Source of the DNA: Sediminimonas sp.
GTDB lineage: Bacteria; Pseudomonadota; Alphaproteobacteria; Rhodobacterales; Rhodobacteraceae
Direction: 5' to 3'
Length of the DNA stretch: 42,342 nucleotides
Assembly (NCBI RefSeq): GCF_024637375.1
Contig: NZ_JAGXFK010000019.1
Span: 1-42,342 of the forward strand
The notes beneath the pieces are model-generated. The model had not been told where the DNA came from, made no database searches, and saw nothing but the letters and a program-made list of their open reading frames with translations. Numbering within the stretch: position 1 is the stretch's first letter; each line of letters begins with the position of its first letter. A program made the translations under genes and the position numbers. Shown piece after piece: positions 26,155 through 35,693 of this stretch.

Positions 26155-27146
26155 ATGTCAAAGTTGATCATCTGGCGCATCACGAACACGCCGATTGACA
26201 TCCACATCGCGCAGGCGGCTATCACCATGAGCCCGAGATCGGTCTGGTAGAGAACCGCAAGGTAATCGGGGCTTGTCATCTGAACGAGACCGGCCACGAT
26301 CACCGGCAGAGAGCCGATGATCCCCGCCGATGTCTTGGCCTCTGCACTCATCGCCTTCACCTTGGCGTGCAGTTGCCGGCGCCCGCGCAGCACCGTCGAC
26401 AGGTTGCCCAAAGCCTCTGTCAGGCTGCCGCCCGCCCGGTTCTGGATCGCGACCACGATCGCGAGAAACCCGACTTCCTGAAGCGGTACGCGCTGAGCCA
26501 GCCGATCGACCGCCTCCTGGATGGGCAGCCCGACAGATTGATCCTCGACCACCAGCCGGAATTCGCTGCGGATCGGATCCTCGCTGTCGGTCGCAACTAC
26601 GGCCAGACAATCCGCCAGCGGTCGTCCCGCGCGAACGCCCCGGACGATCACGTCGATCACGTCGGGAAATCCGGCCGCAAATGCGGCCAGACGCCGCCGC
26701 CGCGCCAGCGCCACGTAAAGATGCGGCACCGCAAGCCCGGCAATCAGCGCGATGCCGCCCGCGAGAAGCCATCCGAACGCCAACGATGCGGCGAACGCGC
26801 CGGCGGCAATCGCCACTCTCAAAAGGTGGTAGGAGCGCGGTTTCCAGTTCAGGCCCGCCTCGCGCAGACGCTGCTCGAGGCCGGGCCGGCGCTGGTCTGT
26901 GCGGGCCGATTGCCGCTCTGCGATCTCCCTAAGCGTTTTCTCAATGGCCTTTCGGCGGGGCGAGGCCTGCCCGTCAGGGCCGATCTGGGCGCTTGCGCCG
27001 GGGCCCCCGCCGCCAAGGGCCAGCGCCATCCGCTGCTGGCGCCGCTCACGCGCCCGGACCCAGGGCATGGCAACTGCAAGCAGCAGCCCACCTGCCGCCA
27101 ACGCGACGAGCGGTACGATGAGAAGCGTGAGATCGAATTGCAGCAT
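26151..27146 (-). CDS. tadB: Tad pilus inner-membrane platform protein TadB
   Basis: This 331-residue T2SF-domain protein partners TadC in the platform. There is an N-terminal helix (about 5-28), a helix pair at about 125-160, and a cytosolic T2SF domain with FPDVIDVIVRGVRAGRPL and IQNRAGGSLTEALGNLS, which is diagnostic for TadB. Two C-terminal helices follow. The ATG at 27146 was chosen because an N-terminal membrane helix follows directly; the open frame to 27362 is antisense to cpaF. It lies 19 bases after the cpaF stop. Confidence 0.95.
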   Translation of the reverse strand: MLQFDLTLLIVPLVALAAGGLLLAVAMPWVRARERRQQRMALALGGGGPGASAQIGPDGQASPRRKAIEKTLREIAERQSARTDQRRPGLEQRLREAGLNWKPRSYHLLRVAIAAGAFAASLAFGWLLAGGIALIAGLAVPHLYVALARRRRLAAFAAGFPDVIDVIVRGVRAGRPLADCLAVVATDSEDPIRSEFRLVVEDQSVGLPIQEAVDRLAQRVPLQEVGFLAIVVAIQNRAGGSLTEALGNLSTVLRGRRQLHAKVKAMSAEAKTSAGIIGSLPVIVAGLVQMTSPDYLAVLYQTDLGLMVIAACAMWMSIGVFVMRQMINFDM

Positions 27147-27165
27147 TTTCCTGTCAGCCCATGAT

Positions 27166-28638
27166 TCAGTTGGATTTTGTCGCCGCTTCAAGCGCGCGCG
27201 ATAGCCGGTCTTCTTCGCCGTAATAGCGCGCGCGGTCCCAGAACGCCGGGCGCCCGATACCCGTCGATTGGTGTTGGCCGATGATCTGCCCGTTTTCGTC
27301 TTCACCCAGAAATTTGTAGACGAAGATGTCTTGCAGGATCGGAACGTCGCCCTCCATGCCAAGCACTTCGGTCACATGGGTGATGCGCCGCGAGCCGTCG
27401 CGCAGGCGCGCCGCCTGAATGATGACATCGATGGAAGAGACCGCCATTTCCTGGATCGTTTGGGACGGAAGGTCGAAGCCGCCCATCGTGATCATCGCCC
27501 CAAGGCGCGATAGCGCCTCGCGCGGGGTGTTTGCGTGCAGCGTCCCCATCGAGCCGTCGTGTCCGGTGTTCATTGCCTGAAGCAGGTCGAAGGCTTCGGG
27601 GCCGCGCACCTCACCGACGATGATCCTATCGGGTCGCATACGCAGGCAGTTCTTCACCAGATCGCGCATCGTCACCTCGCCCGTGCCCTCGACATTCGGG
27701 GGGCGGGTTTCCAATCGGACGACGTGCGGCTGCTGCAACTGAAGCTCGGCGGAGTCCTCGCAGGTCACGATTCGCTCTTCCGCGCCTGCATATTTCGTAA
27801 GACAATTGAGCAGGGTCGTCTTGCCCGATCCGGTGCCGCCCGAGATCAGCAAGTTGCAGCCGACCCGGCCGATGATCTTCAGTATTTCAGCCCCTTCCGG
27901 CGTGATCGAACCGAAATCAACAAGCTGATCAAGCGTCAGCTTGTCTTTCTTGAACCGCCGGATTGTCAGGCTCGGCCCGTCGATCGCCAGGGGTGGCGCG
28001 ATCACGTTGACGCGGCTACCGTCGGGCAACCGCGCGTCACAGATCGGGCTCGACTCGTCGAGTCGTCGGCCAACCTGGCTTACGATGCGCTGACAGATGT
28101 TGAGAAGCTGTTCGTTGTCGCGAAAGCGGATGTTCGTCTGCTGAACGTTACCACCCACCTCAATGTAGATCAGGTTGGTGCCGTTCACCATTATGTCCGA
28201 GATGTCGTCGCGCGCCAAAAGCGGCTCCAGAGGGCCATACCCAAGAACATCGTTGCAGATCTCTTCGGTCAGATCGGTCTGCTCTCGGCTGGACAACACG
28301 GCCCGCTTTGCCGCAAGAATATCGCTCACCGCGCCGCCCACCTCGCGTCGCGCGGCAGGGCGGTCCAGCCGATCCAATTCGGTAATGTTGATCGAATCGA
28401 TCAATGCGCTGAAGACTTCTTTCTTCAGGTTGATGTATTCGACCGTGTTTTCCGGCGAGGCCTCCACAGGCGCGACGCGTGGTTGTGGGGCCTGGACATC
28501 CGGTGGAGGTGTCGGTCGTTGGTGTGGCTCTTCCGAAGGACGCTCCGCATTGGCCGCGATCCCCGTCCTGTCGGGGACGGAAGGCACAACTTCCTGCGCA
28601 TCGGCCAGCGCCTTTCTTTTCCCGAAGGATTGTGACAT
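27166..28638 (-). CDS. cpaF: Tad pilus assembly ATPase TadA/CpaF
   Basis: This 490-residue secretion ATPase drives Flp pilus assembly and possibly retraction. The N-terminal 60 residues are Pro/Glu-rich linker. The CpaF-type N-domain follows (about 70-240, with [12 protein letters not shown] and DISDIMVNG). Then comes the RecA-like core with Walker A GGTGSGKT (267-274), Asp box, Walker [16 protein letters not shown], and the His box [20 protein letters not shown]. All catalytic elements appear intact. The ATG at 28638 has GGAGAG upstream; a TTG five codons earlier is less likely. It sits between cpaE and tadB in the operon. Confidence 0.97.
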   Translation of the reverse strand: MSQSFGKRKALADAQEVVPSVPDRTGIAANAERPSEEPHQRPTPPPDVQAPQPRVAPVEASPENTVEYINLKKEVFSALIDSINITELDRLDRPAARREVGGAVSDILAAKRAVLSSREQTDLTEEICNDVLGYGPLEPLLARDDISDIMVNGTNLIYIEVGGNVQQTNIRFRDNEQLLNICQRIVSQVGRRLDESSPICDARLPDGSRVNVIAPPLAIDGPSLTIRRFKKDKLTLDQLVDFGSITPEGAEILKIIGRVGCNLLISGGTGSGKTTLLNCLTKYAGAEERIVTCEDSAELQLQQPHVVRLETRPPNVEGTGEVTMRDLVKNCLRMRPDRIIVGEVRGPEAFDLLQAMNTGHDGSMGTLHANTPREALSRLGAMITMGGFDLPSQTIQEMAVSSIDVIIQAARLRDGSRRITHVTEVLGMEGDVPILQDIFVYKFLGEDENGQIIGQHQSTGIGRPAFWDRARYYGEEDRLSRALEAATKSN

Positions 28639-28682
28639 CACGGGTCTCTCCAATTACTGTTGGGTGCGGTGCGGTATCGCCT

Positions 28683-29933
28683 TCAACCGCGGCCGAGCAA
28701 CTTGCCAAGCCAGCCGCGAGATATGCCCTTGCCCGGTTCCATCAGATCCTGGGCAAGGTGTTTCACGGCCCCTTGCACTTTGCTGCGTGGCGCCTGCTCG
28801 CGTATCGTGCGCCCTTCCGCAGCGGCGTTACCGAACGTCGCCGAGTCGAATGCGATTGCCGTGCAGGCGTTGCCCCCGATGCTCTTGGCGAACTTGTCGG
28901 GGGTGATCTCCTTGCGCCGGGGCATGTGACAGGTATTCATAACCACACGGGGCAACGCATCATTGGGGCGCAGGGCGCGCACCCGCGCCATCAGGGCCCG
29001 CGCATTGCGCAGGTTCGCCAGATCGGGTGAGGCGACAACGATCACCTCGTCGGCCGATGTCAGGGCATCGCGGCTGGCAGCAGACCAGTCATGCGGCAGA
29101 TCGAGCAAGACGAAGGGGAACGACGCCCGGGCTATCTCGATCAGGCGCTCGACCGCGTCCGGTGCGGGATCGGCATCGCCCAGCTGATCGTCGAAACCCG
29201 GCAACACGTTCAGGTAATCCCCGCGCGGCACGATCAGCCGGTCCAGCAGCGCGGCGTCCAGCTTGTCGGGATCGCTGAGGTATTTGGCAAGCCCTGTGAC
29301 CGGCTTGAGATTCAGGTTCACGGCGGCCGATCCGAACCTGAAATCCAGATCCAGCAACAGCGTCGGGCTGGCCTGCTCCTCGGCGATGGTCCAGGCGACG
29401 TTCTGCGCCAGGGTCGATGCACCGACACCACCCTTGGCCCCCACGAACGCATAGACCTTGCCAAGCCGCGTTGCGGCCGCCTGTGCGAAAAGCCTCTGAA
29501 CCGTCGCAACATAGGTCAGTGGCGTGATCGGGCCGACAAGATATTCCGCGATCCCACGCCCCATCAGTTCGCGGTATAGGGTAATGTCGTTTTCGGCCCC
29601 TATCACGACCACCTTGGTTCCCGGGTCGCAGACCTCGGCAAGCGAATCGAGTTGTTTCAGGAGTGCCGCGCCTGCGCTGGTGACCTCGATGATCAGCAGC
29701 GAAGGCGTCCTTTTGGTCTCGAACACCTGACAAGCCTTCGCGATCCCGCCGTCACTCACCTTGATCTTGACCCGGGTCAGGCGACGATCCTCGCTGGCAC
29801 GCTCGATCGCATCGCGCGTGGCGGCCGTCACGCTGAACGCGGCGGCCGTCAGGTGCGGCACACGCGCGCTTGACGGCGACTCGGGCGCATACGCGCCAGC
29901 GCCTTCTTCCGTCGTGATTAGGGCATGTTTCAT
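28683..29933 (-). CDS. cpaE: Tad pilus localisation ATPase CpaE/TadZ
   Basis: This 416-residue protein begins with an atypical receiver domain (about 45-150). Its acceptor region (SLLIIEVTSAG) lacks the usual Asp, so it is probably not phosphorylated. A MinD/ParA-like ATPase follows (about 158-400) with the deviant Walker A AKGGVGAST (166-174) and the switch LLLDLDFRFGSA. TadZ proteins place the pilus machine at the pole. GAAGGA precedes the ATG at 29933. It lies directly between cpaB and cpaF; many loci have cpaC and cpaD between cpaB and cpaE, and here they are missing. Confidence 0.94.
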   Translation of the reverse strand: MKHALITTEEGAGAYAPESPSSARVPHLTAAAFSVTAATRDAIERASEDRRLTRVKIKVSDGGIAKACQVFETKRTPSLLIIEVTSAGAALLKQLDSLAEVCDPGTKVVVIGAENDITLYRELMGRGIAEYLVGPITPLTYVATVQRLFAQAAATRLGKVYAFVGAKGGVGASTLAQNVAWTIAEEQASPTLLLDLDFRFGSAAVNLNLKPVTGLAKYLSDPDKLDAALLDRLIVPRGDYLNVLPGFDDQLGDADPAPDAVERLIEIARASFPFVLLDLPHDWSAASRDALTSADEVIVVASPDLANLRNARALMARVRALRPNDALPRVVMNTCHMPRRKEITPDKFAKSIGGNACTAIAFDSATFGNAAAEGRTIREQAPRSKVQGAVKHLAQDLMEPGKGISRGWLGKLLGRG

Positions 29934-29974
29934 CGTCTGTTCCTTCTCCCGCGTTGTGGCGCGAGGGGTCGACA

Positions 29975-30751
29975 TCAGTTGATCACGATTTCCTCGATGG
30001 CGGTTCCGCGGCGAACGCGGATCGTCTTGGGGGCATCCTGGATTTCCATCGACGCTTCGCCCGGCAATTCCTCCCGTGGGCGCAGCGACAGGGAAAGCGT
30101 GCCCGTCGATCCCGCTGCGGTTACGGCTTCGACCTGCGCCTCGGTCAGTTCCAGGGTCGCTGTCTTGCCAAGCATCGTGCCGGAGTCGGTGTCTTCGGTC
30201 GTCTGGTCGATGGCCAGAACCCGCACGTTGCGAAAAATGGTGCGGCTCTGGGCCTCGGTGCTGTCACGCTCGCGCGTGTCTCTCACGGTATGGAGCACGT
30301 CAACGCGGTCATTGGGCAGGATGAACCCGCCCGCGGTGCTCTGCGCGTCCACCTGGATTGCGACCGCGCGCTTTCCGGGAACGAGCGTCGCGGCCAGAAA
30401 TCCGTTCGGCTGCGGGGACAAGGCCCGCCCTGCGATCGGTTCGCCGGCCAAAATCGGCCGAATGGCGAATTGCCCTGCAAGTTCCGTTAGCGCATCGGGC
30501 CGCGCCGTGCGTTCGATGAAGGCCGCGGGCACGGCATCAGCCGGCCATTGCTGCCATCGCAAGGCTCCGGTCGTGACTCGCGCACCGTGCGACACGTCCC
30601 GTGCCGCCACGAGCACCGCCGTCATTTCTGCGGCAACCGGTGTCGGTACATCGGCAACCGGCTCAGGGGCGGGGGCGGTTTGCTGTGCCGCGATCCACGC
30701 GGCACCGCCGCCCGCCGACAGGGCAATGAGCACAATGATGAGTCTGAGCAT
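29975..30751 (-). CDS. cpaB: Flp pilus assembly protein CpaB/RcpC
   Basis: This 258-residue periplasmic protein has an N-terminal membrane anchor (about 2-22, LRLIIVLIALSAGGGAAW), a SAF domain (about 43-110; VLVAARDVSHGARV and GEPIAGRALSP) and the CpaB C-terminal domain (about 120-225; GGFILPNDRVDVLHTV, NVRVLAIDQ). CpaB links the inner-membrane machine with the outer-membrane secretin in Tad systems. It follows the prepilin peptidase by 33 bases. Its usual partner CpaC should come next but is absent. Confidence 0.94.
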   Translation of the reverse strand: MLRLIIVLIALSAGGGAAWIAAQQTAPAPEPVADVPTPVAAEMTAVLVAARDVSHGARVTTGALRWQQWPADAVPAAFIERTARPDALTELAGQFAIRPILAGEPIAGRALSPQPNGFLAATLVPGKRAVAIQVDAQSTAGGFILPNDRVDVLHTVRDTRERDSTEAQSRTIFRNVRVLAIDQTTEDTDSGTMLGKTATLELTEAQVEAVTAAGSTGTLSLSLRPREELPGEASMEIQDAPKTIRVRRGTAIEEIVIN

Positions 30752-30784
30752 AGCGGTTCTCCAGCCAGCAGCGTGTGACAGCGG

Positions 30785-31273
30785 TCACCCCGCCAAAAGG
30801 GTGCCCGGCCGCAGGAACACGACGGCGACAGCCGCCGCCGCAATGGCAATTCCGTAGGGCACGCGCTCTACCGGGTCGCGCAGCGCGGCGATACGGCCGC
30901 CAGCGATGCGGTGTGCGCCGACCGCGCGACAGGCGACAAGCGCCAGGGTCAGCACCCCGCCCGCCAGGGCGGTCAGCAGCAGCAGCGCCGGCGTCGCGGC
31001 GGGTCCGAACCACAGCCCGGTCACCGCAAGCAGCTTTACGTCGCCGCCCCCCATCCATCCGCGTGCGAACAGGATCGCGCCAGCTGCGAGGATCGCGATC
31101 GCGACTGCGACGCTGGCGGCAAGATCGGCCCAGCCCGGTGGTGACAGCGCGGACGTGGCGGCGTAGCCCGCCAGGAGATACAGGATAAGCGCGTTTGGAA
31201 TGCGCATTCGAACGGCATCGCTGGCGGCGGCGAAAAACTGCCCGCCGATGAACCAGAGGGATGCGAAGATCAC
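30785..31273 (-). CDS. cpaA: Prepilin peptidase TadV/CpaA
   Basis: This 162-residue inner-membrane aspartyl protease of the A24 family processes Flp prepilins. The first catalytic Asp lies in AASDAVRMRIPN (D19) and the second in WMGGGDVKLL (D78), the GxGD motif. It lacks the N-terminal methylase domain, as expected for TadV. I chose the GTG at 31273 because AGGAGGG lies 4 bases upstream; the longer open frame starting at 31324 has no such site. It lies 70 bases after the flp stop. Confidence 0.93.
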   Translation of the reverse strand: MIFASLWFIGGQFFAAASDAVRMRIPNALILYLLAGYAATSALSPPGWADLAASVAVAIAILAAGAILFARGWMGGGDVKLLAVTGLWFGPAATPALLLLTALAGGVLTLALVACRAVGAHRIAGGRIAALRDPVERVPYGIAIAAAAVAVVFLRPGTLLAG

Positions 31274-31343
31274 AATGCCCTCCTGCCGAAACGTTCGCCT
31301 TAACGGGGAGGCGCGGGGCGACATCGCCCCGCCCTGCGTCAGA

Positions 31344-31523
31344 TCACTCCGGGACTGCGCCCTGCAATTCGTCCGAAACTGCGCCGAAAATGTTATTCAG
31401 GTCGGTTCCGAGAAGCGAGAGCGCGGTGATGAGGGCGACGGCCACGAGCGCGGCGATCAGGCCATACTCGATGGCTGTTGCGCCGGAATCGTTCTTCTTG
31501 AAGTTTTTCATGAATTGCAACAT
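31344..31523 (-). CDS. flp: Flp-type pilin
   Basis: This encodes a 59-residue prepilin. A short basic leader ends at Gly14, then ATAIEYGLIAALVAVALI forms the hydrophobic helix, with the invariant Glu (+5) and Tyr (+6) of Flp pilins. Cleavage after Gly14 by the neighbouring TadV is expected, leaving a 45-residue pilin that polymerises into the pilus. GAAGGA lies 9 bases before the ATG at 31523; an inner ATG at 31511 is possible. It heads the tad operon and is preceded by about 190 bases of untranslated DNA with a 7-base direct repeat. Confidence 0.95.
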   Translation of the reverse strand: MLQFMKNFKKNDSGATAIEYGLIAALVAVALITALSLLGTDLNNIFGAVSDELQGAVPE

Positions 31524-31654
31524 GGGTTGCGTTCCTTCTTAGCAGGTTGCCCGGCTTTTCCGGTAGGGCGACAAGCTTTGCTCGCCGGATCGCCAGAAGC
31601 CGTGGACGATTGTTCGTCTACACTGCAAGATGGGGCGCGTGAGGGGCTGAAACC

Positions 31655-31674
31655 ACCTAGCGTCGTGACCTAGC
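31655..31674. repeat. Phased 7-base direct repeat upstream of flp
   Basis: ACCTAGC occurs at 31655-31661 and again at 31668-31674, 13 bases apart, about 130 bases before the flp ATG and close to the 3' end of the hybrid kinase gene. It could be a regulator site for the pilus operon. No clear -35/-10 or sigma54 motif was identified near it. Confidence 0.3.
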
Positions 31675-31715
31675 CATCTGGTCAGGTCGATCCTCGCCCG
31701 GTGAGATAGGCGGGC

Positions 31716-34700
31716 TCACTCCTCGGGCGCGGCCGCGCTTGCCAAGGCAGCCTCTACCTTTCCCACCAGCTCGCTTGTGCGGAAGGGCTTGGAAAGCATC
31801 GGAATATCGCTTGGCAAATGCCTTTCTTTCGGCAAGGCATCGTGGGCATAGCCCGATGTGAACAGGATCTTCAGCCCAGGATACATCTCTTGTGCCTCCT
31901 TGGCGAGCTGGATACCAGTGACACCGCCCGGCATGACGATATCCGTGAATACCAGGTCAAAGTCGTCGTTCTTTTTCAGGATCTCCAGAGCGTTTACTCC
32001 ATTCTCGGCCTCGACAATGTCGTATCCCATACGGGTGAGCACGTTGTGCACGAAGGACCTGAGTTCGATGTCATCCTCGACGACCAGGATCCGATACCCT
32101 GCGCCGACATGCGGCGCGGCGATCTCTGCCAGTTCGTCCCATGCAGGCGGCGCGTGCGCGACGGGAAGGCGAAGCGTGACTGTCGTGCCCTTGCCCGGTT
32201 CCGACACGATACTGGCGTCGCCATCCGATTGCTTGACAAGGCCATAGACCGAACTGAGGCCCATCCCTGTCCCGGCGCCTGGTTCCTTGGTGGTGAAGAA
32301 CGGCTCGAAAGCGCGTTCCGCGACGTCTGGTGACATCCCCGACCCGTCGTCTTCGACGTCGATTTCGATATACGCGTCGGGCGCGATGTCGGCGTCGCCG
32401 TCGGTCACCAGATCATCCGCCGACCGGGTTCTGACAGTGATGGTTCCTTGCTCCGGGATCGCGGCCATCGCATTGATGACAAGATTAAGCAGCGCCGCCT
32501 GCAACTTGTCTGGATCGACCTGGGCGATCGTCGGCTCCTCGGTCAGGTCATACCGCAGGTCGACGCTGGCATTTATAACCCGTTCGAAAAGGCTGGACGA
32601 CCGGCGGACCAGTTCGTTGATGTCGGTCGGTCGCAACTCCAGAGACTGGCGTCGCGAGAAGGCCAGCAGATCGGTCGAGACGCGGGCACCACGCTCGGCC
32701 GCGTCCTCGATAGACTGAAGCAACGGGCGCAGCGGCGAATCGTCGTCGATATCGTCGAGCAGAATGTCGCAGTTGCCCAGAATGACCGTGAGCAGGTTGT
32801 TGAAATCATGCGCTATGCCGCCGGTGAGCTGGCCAACGGTTTCAAGCTTCTGTGACTGGTGCAATTGAGCGTCGAGCGCCCGGAGATCGGTAAGGTCCGA
32901 CATGGCGCCAACCATCCGCCGGGGGGCGCCATCGTCGTCGCGCACGATGAAACCCTTATCGGTTATGTTGCGCCACGAACCGTCTTGCGCCTTGACCCGA
33001 TACTCACAGCGCCACGTCTCCGCGTTCCCGGCCAGCGCGGCGTCAAGGCTCTCGGTGATCTTCAGGCGATCGTCGGGATGGATGCGCTCCAGCACGTTCT
33101 CGATGCGCCCCTCAAAAACGTTCTCGACAAGCGATTGTGAAGCGACTCCGAAGATCTCCTCGGAATTTCTGCTATTCCACATGATGCCGGTTCGCATGTC
33201 CCAGTCCCAGATGATGTCCTGGCTTGCTCGGCTGGCAAGCCGAAACTGTTCCTCACGCGCACGCAGGTGTTCTTCCTTTTCCCGCCGCTCTGTTGTGTCT
33301 CTCTGGACGCCAACGAAATGCGTGCATTCGCCTTCGGCATCGAACAGCGGGTTGATGTTGATCTCGGCTGTGAAACGGCTCCCGTCCTTGCGGTAATTCG
33401 TGAGTTCCGTGCGCACGGGCTGCCGGGCCTCCAGTGCTTTGCGGATCTCTCTCAGAGGCTCCTGCTCTGTTTCGGGCCCCTGCAGAATACGCGGCGTATC
33501 CCCAAGTATTTCCTCTTGCGTATAGCCCGTCGTGCTCACGAAGGCATCGTTGACAAAAACAACGCGCGGGCCGGGTCGATCAAGGCTCATCGCGTCCGTG
33601 ATCAGCACCACGTCGCTCACCTCCTTCATGGCCGCGTCGAGCAGGCGCAACCGCACGCGCGCCTCGCGGTCTTCGGTCATGTCGTTGAGATAGATTCCGA
33701 TACCCGAGGCCGTCGGGTGCACCGCAACGTTCACCCACTGATCGGGCGTGGTGATTTCGCCTTCGAAGTTCTGGCTCTCGCCGGTTTTCAGCGCATCCGT
33801 GACCACGCGTTCGAGCTGCGACTCGCGGGCCCGGGGGATGTCGTGCCAGATGTTACCGCCGATAAGGTCGCGGTCCGGCACGCCGAGAATACCGTGCGCC
33901 TTGCGGTTCATGTACTGGATCGCGCCGTCACAGTCTAGAATGACGAAACCATCGTTCAGATCGTCCAGTATCTTGCGCAGAAGCGCGCGGACATCTTCAG
34001 TGGCCGACCGGGCGCGGACCAGTTCTCCGACATCCTGCATTGCACCGTAAATCCCGATGATCGTGCCGGACTCGTCGCGTTCCGCCTCGCCGATCACCCG
34101 CAGCCAGGTTTCATCGCCGTCAAACTTCGTGTACTTCGCGATCTCGTCATAGCGGATGCCGGCCCCGACGCAGGTCCAGAAACTGCGCTCCATCCGGGCG
34201 CGACCCTCCCCGGGCACCAGGCGGTCTATCGCGTCGTCGATCGAAGACCTCCAGCTGTCGTCCAACCCAACGAGTTTGGCCGTCTCCCGCGTTCCGGTGA
34301 ACTTGCGGGTCGCGATTTCAAAGCGCCAACCGCCGATGTGCGCCACCTCGCCCGCCAGCCGTTCAAGGGTTTGCGATTTCGTCAGCGCCGCCTCTTTGTG
34401 TCTGAGATCGGTGATGTCCTGGATTATACCGGAAATCCCGCCCTCCGTGTCGTCCGGCATCGCGCCGCCCGGCCCCGTGCGGGCCCGGAAAACGCGGACG
34501 TCTTCAGCCGCGTCGAGGGCGCGGAACTCCACGTCGGCCATCCGGCCTTCCTGAACGGCACGCGCAAGCGCCGCATCAAAAGCGGCGCGGTCCTCTGGCA
34601 ATATCCGGTTCCTGAGCGCATCGAGTCCGACGATGCTTTCTTTTTCGGAAAAACCCAGCATCGTCCCAATATGCGAAGACCCGCGGACCGAGACCAAATC

Positions 34701-35000
34701 CGGAAGAATGGACCAGGTCCCGAGGCCGGCAAGCTCGCAGGCCTGGCCCAGGGTCGCGGTGCGCGCCTTCAGGCGCGCGCTCATCTTGTTGAACGCCGCT
34801 TCGAGGCGTTCCAGATTGTCCAACAGGTCAACCTCTTGCGCGGTCCCGTCGGGCGCACCCGCGCGCGCGGCGTCGAGCATACGCCGAACCGGGGCACGCA
34901 CGCCGCGACGCAACCGCCCCAAGGCGACAAGCGACGCGGCGAGGCCCAACAGCAGTGCCACCAGCACCGGTGCTGCAATTACCCATGGCACGCCCGTCAT
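31716..35000 (-). CDS. Multi-PAS hybrid histidine kinase
   Basis: This is a 1094-residue sensor kinase. One N-terminal membrane helix (about 6-30) is followed by a short coiled segment and about five PAS domains (roughly 85-200, 210-325, 340-445, 450-570, 580-705). A HisKA region follows with GGIAHDFNNLLTVI (H731 is the phospho site), then HATPase (N839/N843, DDGSGMS, TGMGLSSVYGLV) and a C-terminal receiver (about 970-1088; D1020 in VFTDIVMPGG). The fourth PAS resembles a LOV core but reads GDTPRILQG (500-508), without the flavin-binding Cys. A receiver at the end implies phosphotransfer through an HPt protein, and one is encoded at 24664-25071. It ends 192 bases upstream of flp on the same strand. 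Confidence 0.94.
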   Translation of the reverse strand: MTGVPWVIAAPVLVALLLGLAASLVALGRLRRGVRAPVRRMLDAARAGAPDGTAQEVDLLDNLERLEAAFNKMSARLKARTATLGQACELAGLGTWSILPDLVSVRGSSHIGTMLGFSEKESIVGLDALRNRILPEDRAAFDAALARAVQEGRMADVEFRALDAAEDVRVFRARTGPGGAMPDDTEGGISGIIQDITDLRHKEAALTKSQTLERLAGEVAHIGGWRFEIATRKFTGTRETAKLVGLDDSWRSSIDDAIDRLVPGEGRARMERSFWTCVGAGIRYDEIAKYTKFDGDETWLRVIGEAERDESGTIIGIYGAMQDVGELVRARSATEDVRALLRKILDDLNDGFVILDCDGAIQYMNRKAHGILGVPDRDLIGGNIWHDIPRARESQLERVVTDALKTGESQNFEGEITTPDQWVNVAVHPTASGIGIYLNDMTEDREARVRLRLLDAAMKEVSDVVLITDAMSLDRPGPRVVFVNDAFVSTTGYTQEEILGDTPRILQGPETEQEPLREIRKALEARQPVRTELTNYRKDGSRFTAEININPLFDAEGECTHFVGVQRDTTERREKEEHLRAREEQFRLASRASQDIIWDWDMRTGIMWNSRNSEEIFGVASQSLVENVFEGRIENVLERIHPDDRLKITESLDAALAGNAETWRCEYRVKAQDGSWRNITDKGFIVRDDDGAPRRMVGAMSDLTDLRALDAQLHQSQKLETVGQLTGGIAHDFNNLLTVILGNCDILLDDIDDDSPLRPLLQSIEDAAERGARVSTDLLAFSRRQSLELRPTDINELVRRSSSLFERVINASVDLRYDLTEEPTIAQVDPDKLQAALLNLVINAMAAIPEQGTITVRTRSADDLVTDGDADIAPDAYIEIDVEDDGSGMSPDVAERAFEPFFTTKEPGAGTGMGLSSVYGLVKQSDGDASIVSEPGKGTTVTLRLPVAHAPPAWDELAEIAAPHVGAGYRILVVEDDIELRSFVHNVLTRMGYDIVEAENGVNALEILKKNDDFDLVFTDIVMPGGVTGIQLAKEAQEMYPGLKILFTSGYAHDALPKERHLPSDIPMLSKPFRTSELVGKVEAALASAAAPEE

Positions 35001-35693
35001 CGGGCGACCTCGGCCGGGTCGCAGGGGACAATCCTGTCAGACCGGGATGGGGCAAGGCGCGCACCGACTGGCGCCGGGGCGAAACAGCCGGCAGCGCCGA
35101 TGGCCAAAACCGGTGACGCAAGCGACAACGCGACAAGGCGTTTTGGCGAAATTTCCGACCTCATCACGATCCAGAGATCTTCTGCTTGGTGCCGGGCACG
35201 ACGCGATGGCCGCGTTCGAACATTCGGCGGGGGCGCCGCGGTGACGGGGTCCGATGATACGGCATGGGCCGGCTCCTTGGACGCATGTCTGAGCGTGGCC
35301 AGGTCTCAATCAATGCGCGGTGGGGTAAATGGATATTGCTATGCTTCCACCAAGCGGCGGCGCGCCGCAGGGCTTTTCGTGGGCGATGCCAGCCCGGTGA
35401 AGTTTATTCTTGTCGGCTCACACTATAGTGGAAGATCGGCTGGATCACAAACGTCCTCGACCGTTTGAGCGCAGATTGCCACCTCAAAGCGAGCCCCGGT
35501 CGTCCTTGATTCGCCTGCTACCGATGTTTATGTATGTAAGGCTGCGCGTGCTTCGGGCGAAGTATGAAAAACGGTTGATCGAGAGATCACATTTCCACCA
35601 TTGTAAATGGTGCTGCCCGATTTGGCCTCCCTGAAAATTGGAGAAACCTCCCAACAATAAACCCAAGAATGTTTCAGTCGATTCCGAGGTCCC
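35001..35693. other. 693-base intergenic region between divergent kinase and regulator genes
   Basis: No gene is supported here. Frames at 35037-35309 (minus) and 35410-35634 (plus) lack a ribosome site and protein-like composition. The right part (about 35500-35690) is markedly AT-richer than the rest of the window and contains a short palindrome. It should hold the promoters for both the hybrid kinase (leftward) and the LuxR-type regulator (rightward). It may also contain an untranslated RNA, but nothing specific can be seen. Confidence 0.6.
35596..35612. promoter_or_regulatory. Palindrome upstream of the LuxR-type regulator
   Basis: CACCATT and AATGGTG form a perfect 7-bp inverted repeat around GTA, about 80 bases before the regulator's ATG. 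The size would suit a LuxR/NarL-type dimer, so autoregulation is possible but unproven. Confidence 0.35.

Noticed and set aside
35037-35634. Possible small genes in the kinase-regulator spacer
   Set aside because: No ribosome sites and translations look random; kept as intergenic.
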